From Sphaerospermopsis aphanizomenoides BCCUSP55 (GTDB lineage Bacteria; Cyanobacteriota; Cyanobacteriia; Cyanobacteriales; Nostocaceae): DNA of 53,549 nucleotides. The stretch is from positions 1-53,549 of the forward strand of contig NZ_LUFH02000031.1 in NCBI RefSeq assembly GCF_001586785.1, read 5' to 3'. Below the pieces are notes generated by a model. That model was not told where the DNA came from. It saw only the letters and a list, made by a program, of their open reading frames with translations, and made no database searches. The position numbers and the translations under genes were made by a program. This document shows positions 27,308-36,794 of the stretch, piece by piece (the stretch's first letter is position 1; each line of letters opens with the position of its first letter).

Positions 27308-27820
27308 TCAGTGGTGAATTTCCAAATTGAGGATATAGCGTCCCAATTGGACTTTTTCTGACCACAATTCATACTCAAGCCGCAAATGTTCTGGTAAACT
27401 TTGTCCACTGAGGTTTAAGCTATTTGTAAAATTACGTAAACGAATTGGCTTGTGTGCTTGTAATGACTCAGTGGGCAACCAATAACGACTAATGCCATAA
27501 ACGCCTTGTTCCCAGAAATGACGGTAACTAACCTGACTATTACCTTGCATAGTCATAATTATTCGATAAGGAGAAATCTCCAACCACAATACTCTAGGAC
27601 TGCCAGGAATATCAGCTTTGTTTATGCATTGAGAAGAGGAATCTTCAGAACTCATGGAACTTCCTATTTCACAACTGATTAGAGGTGGTGCGGTCAATAG
27701 TAAATGAAATCTGTCAGTATCTTTTTGATACAGAGTGCCGGCAGTTTCTAGCACAGACCATACTGGCAAGTCGGTGGAAATAATAGATAAACAAACAGGT
27801 TTGCGGTGGTGAGTAAGCAT
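27308..27820 (-). CDS. Hypothetical protein (170 aa)
   Basis: 170 aa, soluble, beta-rich. Segments KPVCLSIISTDLPVWSVLE, PRVLWLEISPYRIIMTMQG, VSYRHFWEQGVYGISRYWLP and LRLEYELWSEKVQLGRYILN suggest a small beta-sandwich or lipocalin-like fold. No catalytic motif or signal peptide. I do not recognise the family. The coordinates begin at the only reasonable ATG. Downstream repeats separate it from the convergent thioredoxin-like gene. Confidence 0.6.
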   Translation of the reverse strand: MLTHHRKPVCLSIISTDLPVWSVLETAGTLYQKDTDRFHLLLTAPPLISCEIGSSMSSEDSSSQCINKADIPGSPRVLWLEISPYRIIMTMQGNSQVSYRHFWEQGVYGISRYWLPTESLQAHKPIRLRNFTNSLNLSGQSLPEHLRLEYELWSEKVQLGRYILNLEIHH

Positions 27821-28211
27821 GGGAGCAATGAGTGTGAGGAGCGGTTAAATCAAATCAAATGAACAATAGGGTATCTAGGAAATGAGTTGAAACAAATAAA
27901 TAGTAAAACCTGCTTCATATTAACTGAATCTACAGTTCTGTTAATATAGACAAATCAGGATGCCAATCGCTGGTTTTTCAGACTAAACGACAAAAATGAT
28001 GTTTTTTCTACCGTTAACAGGTGCATGAATCCAACTTGTGAATATTTTTTCAGGATTTGGATAATAGCAAATAAAAATAATAATGAGTAATCTTATACTA
28101 GTTAACTATAAGATAACGAAAAGCGATAGGATACTAGGGTGGAATTGACCAGTGGCAGCATAAAAAAGTCACTGCAAAATTTCCAACCTATTCCCAAGCC
28201 AGTGTATCCTA
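27821..28211. other. Intergenic region upstream of aroA
   Basis: 391 bases with no supportable ORF. It holds AT-rich DNA, an imperfect pair of ACTAG sites (about 28098 and 28134) and a possible -10 (TATAAG-like, about 28106) upstream of aroA. No tandem repeats. Confidence 0.45.
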
Positions 28212-29561
28212 ATGTCGGCTGCTGTTATAAATTTAGAAACTCAAGAAAACACTTCTCAGAACTTAATTATTCAGCGACCTGCCGCTGGACTGTCTCTACA
28301 GGGTCGCATCCAGATTCCTGGGGATAAATCAATTTCCCATCGGGCTTTAATGTTAGGTGCGATCGCTGAAGGTGAAACTGAAATTCAAGGACTGCTTTTA
28401 GGTGAAGATCCCCGCAGCACTGCTAATTGTTTCCGGGCGCTAGGTGCGGAAATTTCGGAATTAAATACAGAGTTGGTGCGGGTGAAAGGTATTGGTTTGG
28501 GAAATTTTCAAGAACCTGTGGATGTGTTGAACGCTGGCAACTCCGGTACAACCATCCGCTTGATGTTAGGTTTGTTAGCTTCCCATCCAGGACGATTTTT
28601 TACGGTTACAGGTGATGATTCTTTGCGATCGCGCCCTATGTCCCGTGTTGTCAAACCTTTGCAACAAATGGCCGCAGAAATTTGGGGACGCAAAGGTAAC
28701 TCTTTAGCACCCTTAGCGATTCAAGGACAGGCACTCAAACCAATTCATTATCATTCACCCATTGCTTCGGCACAAGTGAAATCCTGTATTTTGCTGGCTG
28801 GTTTAAACACAGAAGGGAAAACTACTGTCACCGAACCTGCTTTGTCACGAGATCACAGTGAAAGAATGTTACGGGCTTTTGGGGCAGAATTAAGTATAGA
28901 CCCGGAAACTAACAGCGTAACTGTGACAGGGAACGCGAAATTGTATGGTCAAAAAGTCGTTGTTCCTGGTGATATCAGTTCTGCGGCCTTTTGGTTAGTT
29001 GCTGGATCTATTGTTCCCGGTTCTGATTTAGTGGTGGAAAATGTGGGTGTGAATCCTACCCGCACGGGAATTTTAGAAGCTTTGTCTATGATGGGAGCAG
29101 ATATTGAACTGCAAAACCAGCGGGAAGTTGCTGGAGAACCTGTTGCAGACTTGCGGGTGCGTTCTAGTCAGTTAAAAAGCTGTACCATTGCTGGGGATAT
29201 TATACCGAGATTAATTGATGAAATTCCCATTTTGGCTGTAGCTGCGACTTTTGCCCAAGGTACTACCATTATTAGAGATGCGGCAGAATTGCGAGTGAAA
29301 GAGAGCGATCGCATTACCGTGATGGCGCAACAACTCAATCAAATGGGTGCAAAAGTGACAGAATTACCTGATGGGATGGAAATTACTGGTGGTACTCCTT
29401 TAGTGGGTGCTGAGGTAGACAGCCATACAGATCATCGTATAGGTATGAGTTTAGCGATCGCTGCTCTCAATGCTAGTGGTACTACGACTATTCACCGTGC
29501 TGAGGCTGCGGCTATTTCTTATCCCAATTTTACCAGCACTTTAGTAAAAGTTTGTCTATAA
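28212..29561 (+). CDS. aroA: 3-phosphoshikimate 1-carboxyvinyltransferase (EPSP synthase)
   Basis: 449 aa. It transfers enolpyruvate from PEP to shikimate-3-phosphate in the shikimate pathway. Two inside-out alpha/beta domains. Motifs: [82 protein letters not shown] and [17 protein letters not shown]. All catalytic Lys, Asp, Arg and Glu positions are present. The start ATG gives a 25-residue polar N-terminal extension before the domain. A terminator follows at 29568-29591. It is convergent with transketolase. Confidence 0.97.
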   Translation: MSAAVINLETQENTSQNLIIQRPAAGLSLQGRIQIPGDKSISHRALMLGAIAEGETEIQGLLLGEDPRSTANCFRALGAEISELNTELVRVKGIGLGNFQEPVDVLNAGNSGTTIRLMLGLLASHPGRFFTVTGDDSLRSRPMSRVVKPLQQMAAEIWGRKGNSLAPLAIQGQALKPIHYHSPIASAQVKSCILLAGLNTEGKTTVTEPALSRDHSERMLRAFGAELSIDPETNSVTVTGNAKLYGQKVVVPGDISSAAFWLVAGSIVPGSDLVVENVGVNPTRTGILEALSMMGADIELQNQREVAGEPVADLRVRSSQLKSCTIAGDIIPRLIDEIPILAVAATFAQGTTIIRDAAELRVKESDRITVMAQQLNQMGAKVTELPDGMEITGGTPLVGAEVDSHTDHRIGMSLAIAALNASGTTTIHRAEAAAISYPNFTSTLVKVCL

Positions 29562-29567
29562 ATTTGA

Positions 29568-29605
29568 CAGGGGATGTTTGATTTTCCCCTGCTTCTTTCA
29601 ATTTT
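29568..29605. terminator. Intrinsic terminator between aroA and transketolase
   Basis: CAGGGGA (29568-29574) pairs with TCCCCTG (29585-29591), loop 10 bases, followed by CTTCTTTCAATTTTT. It lies between two convergent stop codons and may act in both directions. Confidence 0.6.
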
Positions 29606-31496
29606 TAGATACTCCTACCAGTTGTCTGACTTGGGATTTTACTGCTTCCACAATGGCATCAGCATCAATTTTCGCAGCATGAAGTAGTTCTTCTGGTGTA
29701 CCGGAAGTGGGCATATCTCGCACTGCAAGTTTCATAATTTGTAATGGCGAACCTGTATAGGCGGGGGTGGTACTATTACCAGCAAAGGCATCTAAGACAG
29801 CATCACCTAACCCTCCTTCTAACCAATGATCTTCTACAACTATTAACTTACCGTTGGTATCTTTTGCTGCTTGATGTAGTGTTTGTACATCAATGGGTTT
29901 AACGGAATAGGCATCAATGACCCGGACTGTGATTCCTTCATTTTTCAATCTGTCGTAAGCTTTCAAGGCTTCATGTAAAGTAATTCCTGCGGCAATAACT
30001 GTAGCTTCATCTCGCTGGGAACGGTGTATAACTTTACTGCCACCAATGGGAAATTTTTCTTCACTACCATAAATTACAGGTGTACTTTCTCTGGTGGTGC
30101 GGAGGTAAACGATACCAAGTAAATCGCTCATCTGTGCTACCAGTTTCGCAGTCTGATTGGCATCACTAGGATACAATACAGTGCTATTCCAGACAGCACG
30201 AAAAGAAGCTAAATCTTCTAGTCCCATTTGAGAAGCGCCATCTTGACCGATGGAGACACCCGCATGAGAACCAACTAAGTTAATGTTGGCACGCGATACC
30301 GCAGCCATGCGAATAAAGTCATAACCACGAGTCAAAAAAGCTGCAAAGCTGGAAGCAAAGGGTTTGTATTGTCGAACCTGTAAACCAACTGCGGCGGCGA
30401 TCATTTGCTGTTCAGCAATGTACATCTCAAAGTAGCGTTCGGGAAAGGCTTCAGCGAAATCTTCCGCATAGGTGGAATTGCTAACTTCAGCATCAAGGGC
30501 AATGATATCCGGTTTTGATGTTCCCAAAGCTAATAAAGCATCACCGTAAGCGCGACGGGTAGCGACTTTCTTACCTTTTTGATAGGTGGGCAGTTGGAGA
30601 GGTTGAGGTACACCTAGTGCAGCGGGTTGGCTTTGTTCTTCCGGTTTATCTACAGCAATGCTAATGTGGCGTTCTCCACCCAGTTCAGTAATAGCTTGTT
30701 CTTCCTGTTCTGCTTTCAGTGCCTTACCGTGCCAACCACCTAAATCTTCTAAAGATGCTACTCCTTTACCTTTTTTAGTACGGGCAATAATCACTGTCGG
30801 ACGGTCATTTACAGCCACAGCCGCACTCAAAGCTTGGTCAATCTCTGTAAAATTATGACCATCAATTTCTATTGCTTGCCAACCAAAAGCCTTAGCCCGG
30901 TTAGCATAAGCTTGTGTATTCCAGCCTAATTCAGTTTGACCACGTTGACCAAGGCGATTGACATCAATAATGGCAATTAAATTATCTAAAGTATAGTGAG
31001 AAGCATGGTCAAAAGCTTCCCAAACCGAACCTTCAGCCGTTTCACTATCCCCCAATAATACCCAAACGTTGTAAGGTAATTGGTCTAAATATTTACCAGC
31101 CAAAGCAATACCCACCGCCACAGGTAAACCTTGTCCTAACGAACCTGTCGCTACATCAACCCAAGGTAAAATTGGTGTGGGATGGCCTTCTAACCGACTA
31201 CCAAACTTCCGTAGTGATAGTAATTCTTGGTCAGAAATAACTCCCGCCGCTTTATACATAGAATATAACAAAGGTGCAGCGTGTCCTTTGGAAAGAATAA
31301 AGCGATCGTTATTAGGATTATCTGGATGATCGAAATCGTAGCGCAGATATTTAGATAATAAAACCGCCATCAAATCAGCCGGAGACATAGAAGAAGTGGG
31401 ATGGCCAGAACCAGCGACTGTTGTAGAGCGAATACTATCTATACGCAACTGTTGTGCCAGTTCTTGCCATTGATATAGCTGTTCTTGGGTGGTCAT
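29598..31496 (-). CDS. tktA: Transketolase, animal-type subgroup
   Basis: 632 aa from the ATG giving MTTQEQLYQWQ; an upstream in-frame ATG at 31580 would add a low-complexity AT-rich 28-residue stretch and is less likely. It is a TPP enzyme of the Calvin and pentose phosphate cycles. Motifs: TTVAGSGHPTSSMSPADLMA, RFILSKGHAAPLLYSMY, VATGSLGQGLPVAVG, GDSETAEGSVWEAFDHA and IIDVNRLGQ. A C-terminal pyrimidine domain (STYAEDFAEAFPERYFEMY) and a third domain follow. The sequence matches the animal/archaeal-like transketolase pattern rather than the standard cyanobacterial form starting ...NSIRFLAVDAVEKANSGHPG. It may be a second transketolase. Confidence 0.88.
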   Translation of the reverse strand: MTTQEQLYQWQELAQQLRIDSIRSTTVAGSGHPTSSMSPADLMAVLLSKYLRYDFDHPDNPNNDRFILSKGHAAPLLYSMYKAAGVISDQELLSLRKFGSRLEGHPTPILPWVDVATGSLGQGLPVAVGIALAGKYLDQLPYNVWVLLGDSETAEGSVWEAFDHASHYTLDNLIAIIDVNRLGQRGQTELGWNTQAYANRAKAFGWQAIEIDGHNFTEIDQALSAAVAVNDRPTVIIARTKKGKGVASLEDLGGWHGKALKAEQEEQAITELGGERHISIAVDKPEEQSQPAALGVPQPLQLPTYQKGKKVATRRAYGDALLALGTSKPDIIALDAEVSNSTYAEDFAEAFPERYFEMYIAEQQMIAAAVGLQVRQYKPFASSFAAFLTRGYDFIRMAAVSRANINLVGSHAGVSIGQDGASQMGLEDLASFRAVWNSTVLYPSDANQTAKLVAQMSDLLGIVYLRTTRESTPVIYGSEEKFPIGGSKVIHRSQRDEATVIAAGITLHEALKAYDRLKNEGITVRVIDAYSVKPIDVQTLHQAAKDTNGKLIVVEDHWLEGGLGDAVLDAFAGNSTTPAYTGSPLQIMKLAVRDMPTSGTPEELLHAAKIDADAIVEAVKSQVRQLVGVSKN

Positions 31497-31841
31497 GGTT
31501 TTTAGGAGATAATAATCAAGGTTATTTAGCAAAAACTTGAGATTGATGGAGATTAAATTGGTGGATACAGGGTTTTGCATTTAAATAGACCACATTGTCA
31601 AGATGTTAAATGAAATATCTTTACTGGTGTGGAAATATTATTTATGTGTTTCATTTACCTAAAAATTGCTTGGCTTGGGTTTAATTTAGAGAGTTAGTTT
31701 TATAAAGGCTTCTAGCTAATGGAATAAACACAAGTTCTATCTAGAGACTTATAATTTTTACCTTCATTCTTTAATTTCAATCTACGGACAGAACATTTCT
31801 GAGCTAAAACAAATAACAATATTCTTTAACAGTTATTCAAT

Positions 31842-31978
31842 TAAGTAGGTTGGCGTTGAAAATTGTCGTTATGACAAGGCAAGAGGCAAAAGGCAAAAGG
31901 CAAAAGGCAAGAGGGAAAAGACTTTTAGTAAGTTTACATTTTGTTATATACCTCTGTTTTTTCAAACCGACTTACTTA
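31842..31978. mobile_element. MITE-like element, copy A
   Basis: TAAGTAGGTTGG (31842-31853) and CCGACTTACTTA (31967-31978) are imperfect terminal inverted repeats (10 of 12). The left end, TAAGTAGGTTGGCGTTGAAAATT in pieces, is nearly the same as copy B at 46032. The middle holds AGGCAAA heptamers (31869-31917), so the element has been invaded or rearranged. The neighbouring 31497-31841 DNA carries no gene. Confidence 0.5.
31869..31917. repeat. AGGCAAA tandem repeat
   Basis: About six copies of the heptamer AGGCAAA/AGGCAAG. Related AGGCAAG copies occur near 50465, and GCCTTTT copies, the complement, near 52840. Confidence 0.85.
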
Positions 31979-32121
31979 GCAGTAAAATACTTGAGTTTAA
32001 ATATCCCACCATACACCTTGATAACTGTTCACTGATTTAATTGCTAAAAATTAGCCAAACTCAACTATTCGCTGATTTTATCGCTGAAGTTAGAACACAA
32101 CATTTATCTACAACAATTCTG

Positions 32122-32397
32122 ATGTCTACGACAAGCCGCCGTTCAGACTTCTCTCCGCGTGAATTAAATTCATATCAATACTTACCAATAAAACCTAACA
32201 ACATTAAAGAAGAAAATCCTCAAACTTATGATTCATTAATTGCTAAAAGTTGGCAGAAAGAACAATATATTGGTATCGCTATTTTATTAGTGAGCTTAAT
32301 TGCCATAATCGGATTTTTTAGTCGTAGATTTGAATATGCTTTAATTTTTGCTTTGACTCTCAGTATTATCTTAATTGTTTTCTTCATCACTGTTTAA
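32122..32397 (+). CDS. Small two-helix membrane protein of unknown function
   Basis: 91 aa from the ATG at 32122 (the frame extends upstream to a TTG at 32041, but that region lacks coding character). A polar N-terminus (TTSRRSDFSPRELNSYQY) is followed by two hydrophobic segments: YIGIAILLVSLIAIIGFF and ALIFALTLSIILIVFFITV, separated by SRRFEY. No known motif. It lies between decayed sequences; it may be a real small membrane gene or a remnant. Confidence 0.5.
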   Translation: MSTTSRRSDFSPRELNSYQYLPIKPNNIKEENPQTYDSLIAKSWQKEQYIGIAILLVSLIAIIGFFSRRFEYALIFALTLSIILIVFFITV

Positions 32398-32401
32398 AAA
32401 C

Positions 32402-32518
32402 GTGATCAATAACTACATTTATCAAACTGTAATTATTGGTGGTGGCTTTACAGGCTTATTTACAGCTTTGCACCTTAACCATCTGAATTATCCCCGTTCA
32501 ATAAATTGGGGACTTTAG
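32402..32518 (+). pseudogene. Fragment of a type II NADH dehydrogenase-like flavoprotein
   Basis: 38 codons, from GTG to TAG, read YQTVIIGGGFTGLFTALHL, the FAD-binding dinucleotide fold (GxGxxG) that opens NDH-2 proteins. The frame then stops (NYPRSINWGL*) and no continuation of about 400 residues exists downstream. It is therefore the 5' remnant of a deleted gene. Confidence 0.65.
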
Positions 32519-32813
32519 AGGATGGCTGAAGGCACATACATTAATTTTTGCCAACCAACTAGAATTTTTAGCAATACTCAATAAATTTAAGTAAATTTTA
32601 ACTTTCTCATCTTCCTCAGATTAACTCTGGATGCTGGCATTTTCAGAACTGTATTTTTGTGAATTATTAGCTTGACAAACTTGTATTGAATGCTACTTTA
32701 GTGTAACATAATGAATTGTTTGTAGAAATCTATTTTTTCCGGCTGATTGCTCAATTTTTTATTGAGGAATAAATTGCCTGTGATGTTTCATCTATTTTTT
32801 TGCCAGGTGAAAA
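32519..32813. other. AT-rich gap after the NDH-2 remnant
   Basis: 295 bases with no supportable gene. A 23-codon stretch (32524-32595) in another frame (WLKAHTLIFANQLEFLAIL) could be leftover coding sequence but has no start. Confidence 0.4.
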
Positions 32814-33608
32814 ATGTTGTTGTTCTTAAAGCTGATTGATTATCTATTAGCAGCGATTTTTATTAGTGCTGCCATCATCATTTATTTCGATTCCAGTAAT
32901 CAACAATATGTAATAGCTGGAGTTGGTGCTTTAGCTGTTGCTATTTTTTTGTTCTTACTCAACAGAAACTCAGTTAATAATGCTCGTAAGGAAGCACAAC
33001 AGGCTGAATTACAAAAGAAAGCTGAACTCTATACCGCATTATTAAAAAATAGTAATCCATTGGAAAACAATACAATCGTTCCAGCTAGAACTAAAGCTTT
33101 AGAGTATTGCCAAGATTTGATTAATGATTACAAAAGCACGAGAAATTGGGCCAGAAATCTTTACTACGTCTTGCAAATTTCTACTGTGATTTTATCTGGT
33201 GTCACACCAATTTTAGTATTGGTAGATAAATTAGAAGCAGGACAAGCTTGGCTGAAGTGGCTACCAGTAATTTGTCCGGCGCTTGCTTCTATAGTTGCTA
33301 GTATTGTTACCTCATTCCCTTTTCAAAAAAATTGGGTCGCAGCTAACACAACAGTTGAATTATTAGAAGCAGAACAAGAAAAATTTATCTTAGGAATTAC
33401 ACCAGCTTACCGTTGTTATGATGTTTCTGGAGAAGCTGAACAACAACAAAGAGTAAGTCAAGCAGTAGAATTGTTTATTAATCAAGTAAATAACATTCAC
33501 CTGCAACAAGTTCAACAAGCAACTGAACAACAACAGGAGAATAAGAAAGAGACACCGGCAACAGAAGAATCTAGTTCTGAGAAATCCAAAACTGAACAAC
33601 CTGCTTAA
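32814..33608 (+). CDS. DUF4231 (SLATT-superfamily) membrane protein
   Basis: 264 aa. Two N-terminal hydrophobic segments (LIDYLLAAIFISAAIIIYF; YVIAGVGALAVAIFLFLL) are followed by a coiled coil rich in Ala/Glu/Lys (ARKEAQQAELQKKAELYTAL). Next is the DUF4231 core with two more helices: RNWARNLYYVLQISTVILSG, WLPVICPALASIVASIVTSF, then NWVAANTTVELLEAEQEKFI. The C-terminus is Gln/Glu/Lys-rich and low-complexity. SLATT/DUF4231 proteins are proposed membrane effectors (pores) of conflict systems; some are housekeeping. No sensor partner is adjacent, so the role is open. Confidence 0.75.
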   Translation: MLLFLKLIDYLLAAIFISAAIIIYFDSSNQQYVIAGVGALAVAIFLFLLNRNSVNNARKEAQQAELQKKAELYTALLKNSNPLENNTIVPARTKALEYCQDLINDYKSTRNWARNLYYVLQISTVILSGVTPILVLVDKLEAGQAWLKWLPVICPALASIVASIVTSFPFQKNWVAANTTVELLEAEQEKFILGITPAYRCYDVSGEAEQQQRVSQAVELFINQVNNIHLQQVQQATEQQQENKKETPATEESSSEKSKTEQPA

Positions 33609-33609
33609 T

Positions 33610-33635
33610 TCAGTTATCAGTTATCAGTTATCAGT
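33610..33635. repeat. TCAGTTA tandem repeat
   Basis: Three copies of the heptamer CAGTTAT/TCAGTTA. Confidence 0.8.
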
Positions 33636-33760
33636 TTTTAATTATAGCAACTCCTATGCTAATGAATTACAAAATTATCTGCGTTTAATTACTGCTTGTA
33701 CCTCACTTGAATAGGAATTGCTATATTAGTTATCAATTATCCCGACCTCCTGATGTTTAT

Positions 33761-36742
33761 TCAATTATTCACAGAGCCTGTTTCCGCTATTCTAAAAATA
33801 ATATCTTCCAATGTTCTCAACAAATCTTGTTCATTATAGGGTTTAGAAAAATAAGCTCGCGCTCCTAATTGCATAGCTAGTTGACGATGTTTATTACTAC
33901 TACGAGAAGTCAACATAGCAACAGGAATACTTTTTAAACCATCATGAGATTTAACCCTTTCTAAAAAGCTATAACCATCAAGACGGGGCATTTCAATATC
34001 ACAAATTACAGCTTGCACTTTTAAACCACTTTCTAGTTTTTCCCAAGCATCTTGACCATCTTTAGCTTGTTCAACCTGATAACCTCCTTTTTCCAGAGTT
34101 AAGGCTAAATAACGCCGGACATTAATGGAGTCATCAACAATTAGAATTATGCCTTTTTGGTGAGTATGTCTAGCTACGGGTTTAGGTTTTTGGGGTTTGA
34201 GAAAAGCAGTTTTTAATTTAGTTGTAGGCAAATTATTACTTAATTTATTAATTCTCTGGGGACGCTGATTATTGGTAATCCAAGAAACTAATTCATTAGT
34301 ATTTACTAGTGGAACTACCCGACCATCACCGAGCATTGTACAGTTACTAAAACCATCAGGTAAAGGTATTTTTCCTTCAACTTGACGAATGGCTACTTCT
34401 TGCTCACCCCAGCAACGGTCTATTTGCACAGCTACAGGTTGAGGATCATTTTTGATAATTAAGATACTACTGGCATTAATTCCTGTAGAACTTTCTATTT
34501 CTAAATTATTGTAGTGGGAACAATTAAAATCAAAGTAATTACCAAGTCGGATTAAAGGTAGCATGGTATCTTGCCATTTCAGAAATTCCCCTCCATCCAT
34601 AGCGAAAACCTGATCGGTTTCTAGCAAAAAGATTTCCGCAATCACATCTGTAGGAAATGCCAAAACCATGCGATGATGTAAACTGCCACTTATGTCACTT
34701 TCTACTAACAAAACTCGTGCGACAGACAGTGTAAATGGTACTGATAAAGTAAAAGTTGTACCACTTCCTGGCTGGGTATCAACTTTAATATCACCCCGCA
34801 CTAATTGGAGATTATTACGAACTACATCCATCCCCACACCACGACCAGATAAAGCCGTCACTTTTTCAGAGGTGGTAAACCCAGGCTCAAAAATTAATGA
34901 TAATAATTCCTCTTCACTAGCAGCAGCTATTAAAGCTGTATCCAAACCCATATTGAGAGCGCGTTGGCGGATTTTTTCTAGAGAAATACCTCTACCATCA
35001 TCGCTGATAGCAATAATAGTGCGATCGCCGCGATGATATCCTTTAATTTCAATCAGTCCTTGTTCGGGTTTCCCTTGAGAGTGACGGGTAGCAGGATCTT
35101 CAATTCCATGATCAAAAGCATTTCGTAATAAGTGCATTAAAGGTTCATTTAAAGCCTCTAAAATGCTACGTTCAATTAATGTTTTACCACCTTCAATTTT
35201 TAACTGGACATTTTTACCATATTCAACATTTAAATCACGGATAGCTCTAGGAAATCTTTCTACTAAATCTGATAAAGGACGCATCCGCACCTGAGTTAAC
35301 TTTCTCTGCACTTGCTTAGAAGTTTTATTCAACTTCCGTGCAATTTGGTCTGTATCGTCTACACTCAGTTGAATATCACTAGCGACTTCTGCTACCTGCA
35401 CAATAGTTTCCATCACATCTTGAGATAGCAGGTTTAATTTTTGATAATAATTTATTTCTAAATCTGTTTCTCCAGACTCTGTAACCTTTTCCTCTAGTTT
35501 GGATACTTCAGAAGCAAGTTGGTGATGAAAAAATTTTTGATAAGTAGAACGCACTTTTTGATGTTCTTGGTCAAGAATTTGCACTCTTTGGCTCAGTCCC
35601 AACACCAATTTACGTAATCTCTCTAATTGGGAATTTAACCCATTGCGGTGAATAATAATTTCCCCAAATAAATCATTTATTTCCTCTAATTGTTTACTAG
35701 GAACTCGCACTGTATTTTCATGAATTTCCTTATCTTTAGCAATACCAACAATTTCGCCTTTGCGTTCAATATATTTATAATCTATCACAGGAGTTTCTTG
35801 AGAAAATGCTATGTTTTGTTCAGGAAACTCAATAGAATTAATTTCTGGTGGTAATTCTATTTCTGAAGCATCAAAATCAGAAACTACGGCTTCAGGTACT
35901 GGCGGATTTTCTCGATTTAGAGTTATTGGAGGCAGATTAACTTGTGGTAGAGTAGGACTAACAACTGCTTCACCTAAACTAATTTTTTTAGGTAATCTAT
36001 CCCGTTGATTTGTCAGAACTAAAGCTTGCGATCGCCTCCATGCTTGTAATGCTAACTGAGCAATTTCCACACAACGCTCAGGCTGACTTTTTAAATGATG
36101 AGTAACTGATTCACAAAGCTGGACAAAAGCAGGTAACTGGAGCATTTCTCCCAAACCACCTAAATCAGAAGCCATGACCTCTACTTCTGACTGTAAACCA
36201 GTGGCTGCACTATTTGCCAACAAAGATTCTAAATGTTGCAAACATTCTTCCACCTCTGTTTCAAACAGCAAAGGAACAATTTCTTGTCCATCTTCCGGTG
36301 ATAACATGGTGGTAATATCTTCTGGAGAAGGATCACCTAAACGCTGATGTAGTTCATCAAAAACTGGATAACAAAAAGTTTTTAACCATTTATCATCTAG
36401 CGATTTCCTCTCTGATAATAAGTCTACAATTTGTCGTAGCCAATCAACTCCAGATAACAATAAACTCTGCAAATGAGTATCAATTTCTAAAGACTTTTTC
36501 CGAGTTTTTAAAACCTTAAAAGAATCTTCTAAACGGTGAGCCAAATTACTCAATACTTTAAACCCCATCATCGCCGCACCACCTTTAATAGAGTGGGCAG
36601 ATCGCATGGCAGCATTAATTTTATCTAATTCGATATGTTTACTTGTATCTATTTCCAATAATATACTTTCTAAAGTATTCAAATAATCAGTTGCCTCTTC
36701 TAGAAACTGCATCTGTATTTCCAGTTCTTTATCATTAGTCAT
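33761..36742 (-). CDS. CheA-like hybrid histidine kinase with C-terminal REC domain
   Basis: 993 aa. Domains: N-terminal Hpt (about 1-105, phosphoacceptor His50 in AMRSAHSIKGGAAMMGF); a second Hpt-like helical region without His (about 160-250); a dimerisation helix region; and HATPase (about 530-690) with LMHLLRNAFDHGIED, DDGRGISLEKIR and LSGRGVGMDVVR. A CheW-like domain spans about 700-840 and a REC domain about 865-985 (ILIVDDS, VICDIEMPRLDGY, AYFSKPY). It phosphorylates its own REC and probably the upstream PATAN-REC protein. No separate CheY is encoded here. Last gene of the chemosensory operon, 52 bases after the MCP. Confidence 0.93.
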   Translation of the reverse strand: MTNDKELEIQMQFLEEATDYLNTLESILLEIDTSKHIELDKINAAMRSAHSIKGGAAMMGFKVLSNLAHRLEDSFKVLKTRKKSLEIDTHLQSLLLSGVDWLRQIVDLLSERKSLDDKWLKTFCYPVFDELHQRLGDPSPEDITTMLSPEDGQEIVPLLFETEVEECLQHLESLLANSAATGLQSEVEVMASDLGGLGEMLQLPAFVQLCESVTHHLKSQPERCVEIAQLALQAWRRSQALVLTNQRDRLPKKISLGEAVVSPTLPQVNLPPITLNRENPPVPEAVVSDFDASEIELPPEINSIEFPEQNIAFSQETPVIDYKYIERKGEIVGIAKDKEIHENTVRVPSKQLEEINDLFGEIIIHRNGLNSQLERLRKLVLGLSQRVQILDQEHQKVRSTYQKFFHHQLASEVSKLEEKVTESGETDLEINYYQKLNLLSQDVMETIVQVAEVASDIQLSVDDTDQIARKLNKTSKQVQRKLTQVRMRPLSDLVERFPRAIRDLNVEYGKNVQLKIEGGKTLIERSILEALNEPLMHLLRNAFDHGIEDPATRHSQGKPEQGLIEIKGYHRGDRTIIAISDDGRGISLEKIRQRALNMGLDTALIAAASEEELLSLIFEPGFTTSEKVTALSGRGVGMDVVRNNLQLVRGDIKVDTQPGSGTTFTLSVPFTLSVARVLLVESDISGSLHHRMVLAFPTDVIAEIFLLETDQVFAMDGGEFLKWQDTMLPLIRLGNYFDFNCSHYNNLEIESSTGINASSILIIKNDPQPVAVQIDRCWGEQEVAIRQVEGKIPLPDGFSNCTMLGDGRVVPLVNTNELVSWITNNQRPQRINKLSNNLPTTKLKTAFLKPQKPKPVARHTHQKGIILIVDDSINVRRYLALTLEKGGYQVEQAKDGQDAWEKLESGLKVQAVICDIEMPRLDGYSFLERVKSHDGLKSIPVAMLTSRSSNKHRQLAMQLGARAYFSKPYNEQDLLRTLEDIIFRIAETGSVNN

Positions 36743-36794
36743 ATATCATCAGTCCTCATTATTTGTTAGTCATTACTAGCCAATCACAAACCTC

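Noticed and set aside
31850-32035. 61-aa plus-strand frame
   Set aside because: Made of AGGCAAA repeats and MITE sequence. No coding character.
32041-32121. TTG-started extension of the small membrane protein
   Set aside because: AT-rich, no coding pattern; ATG at 32122 preferred.
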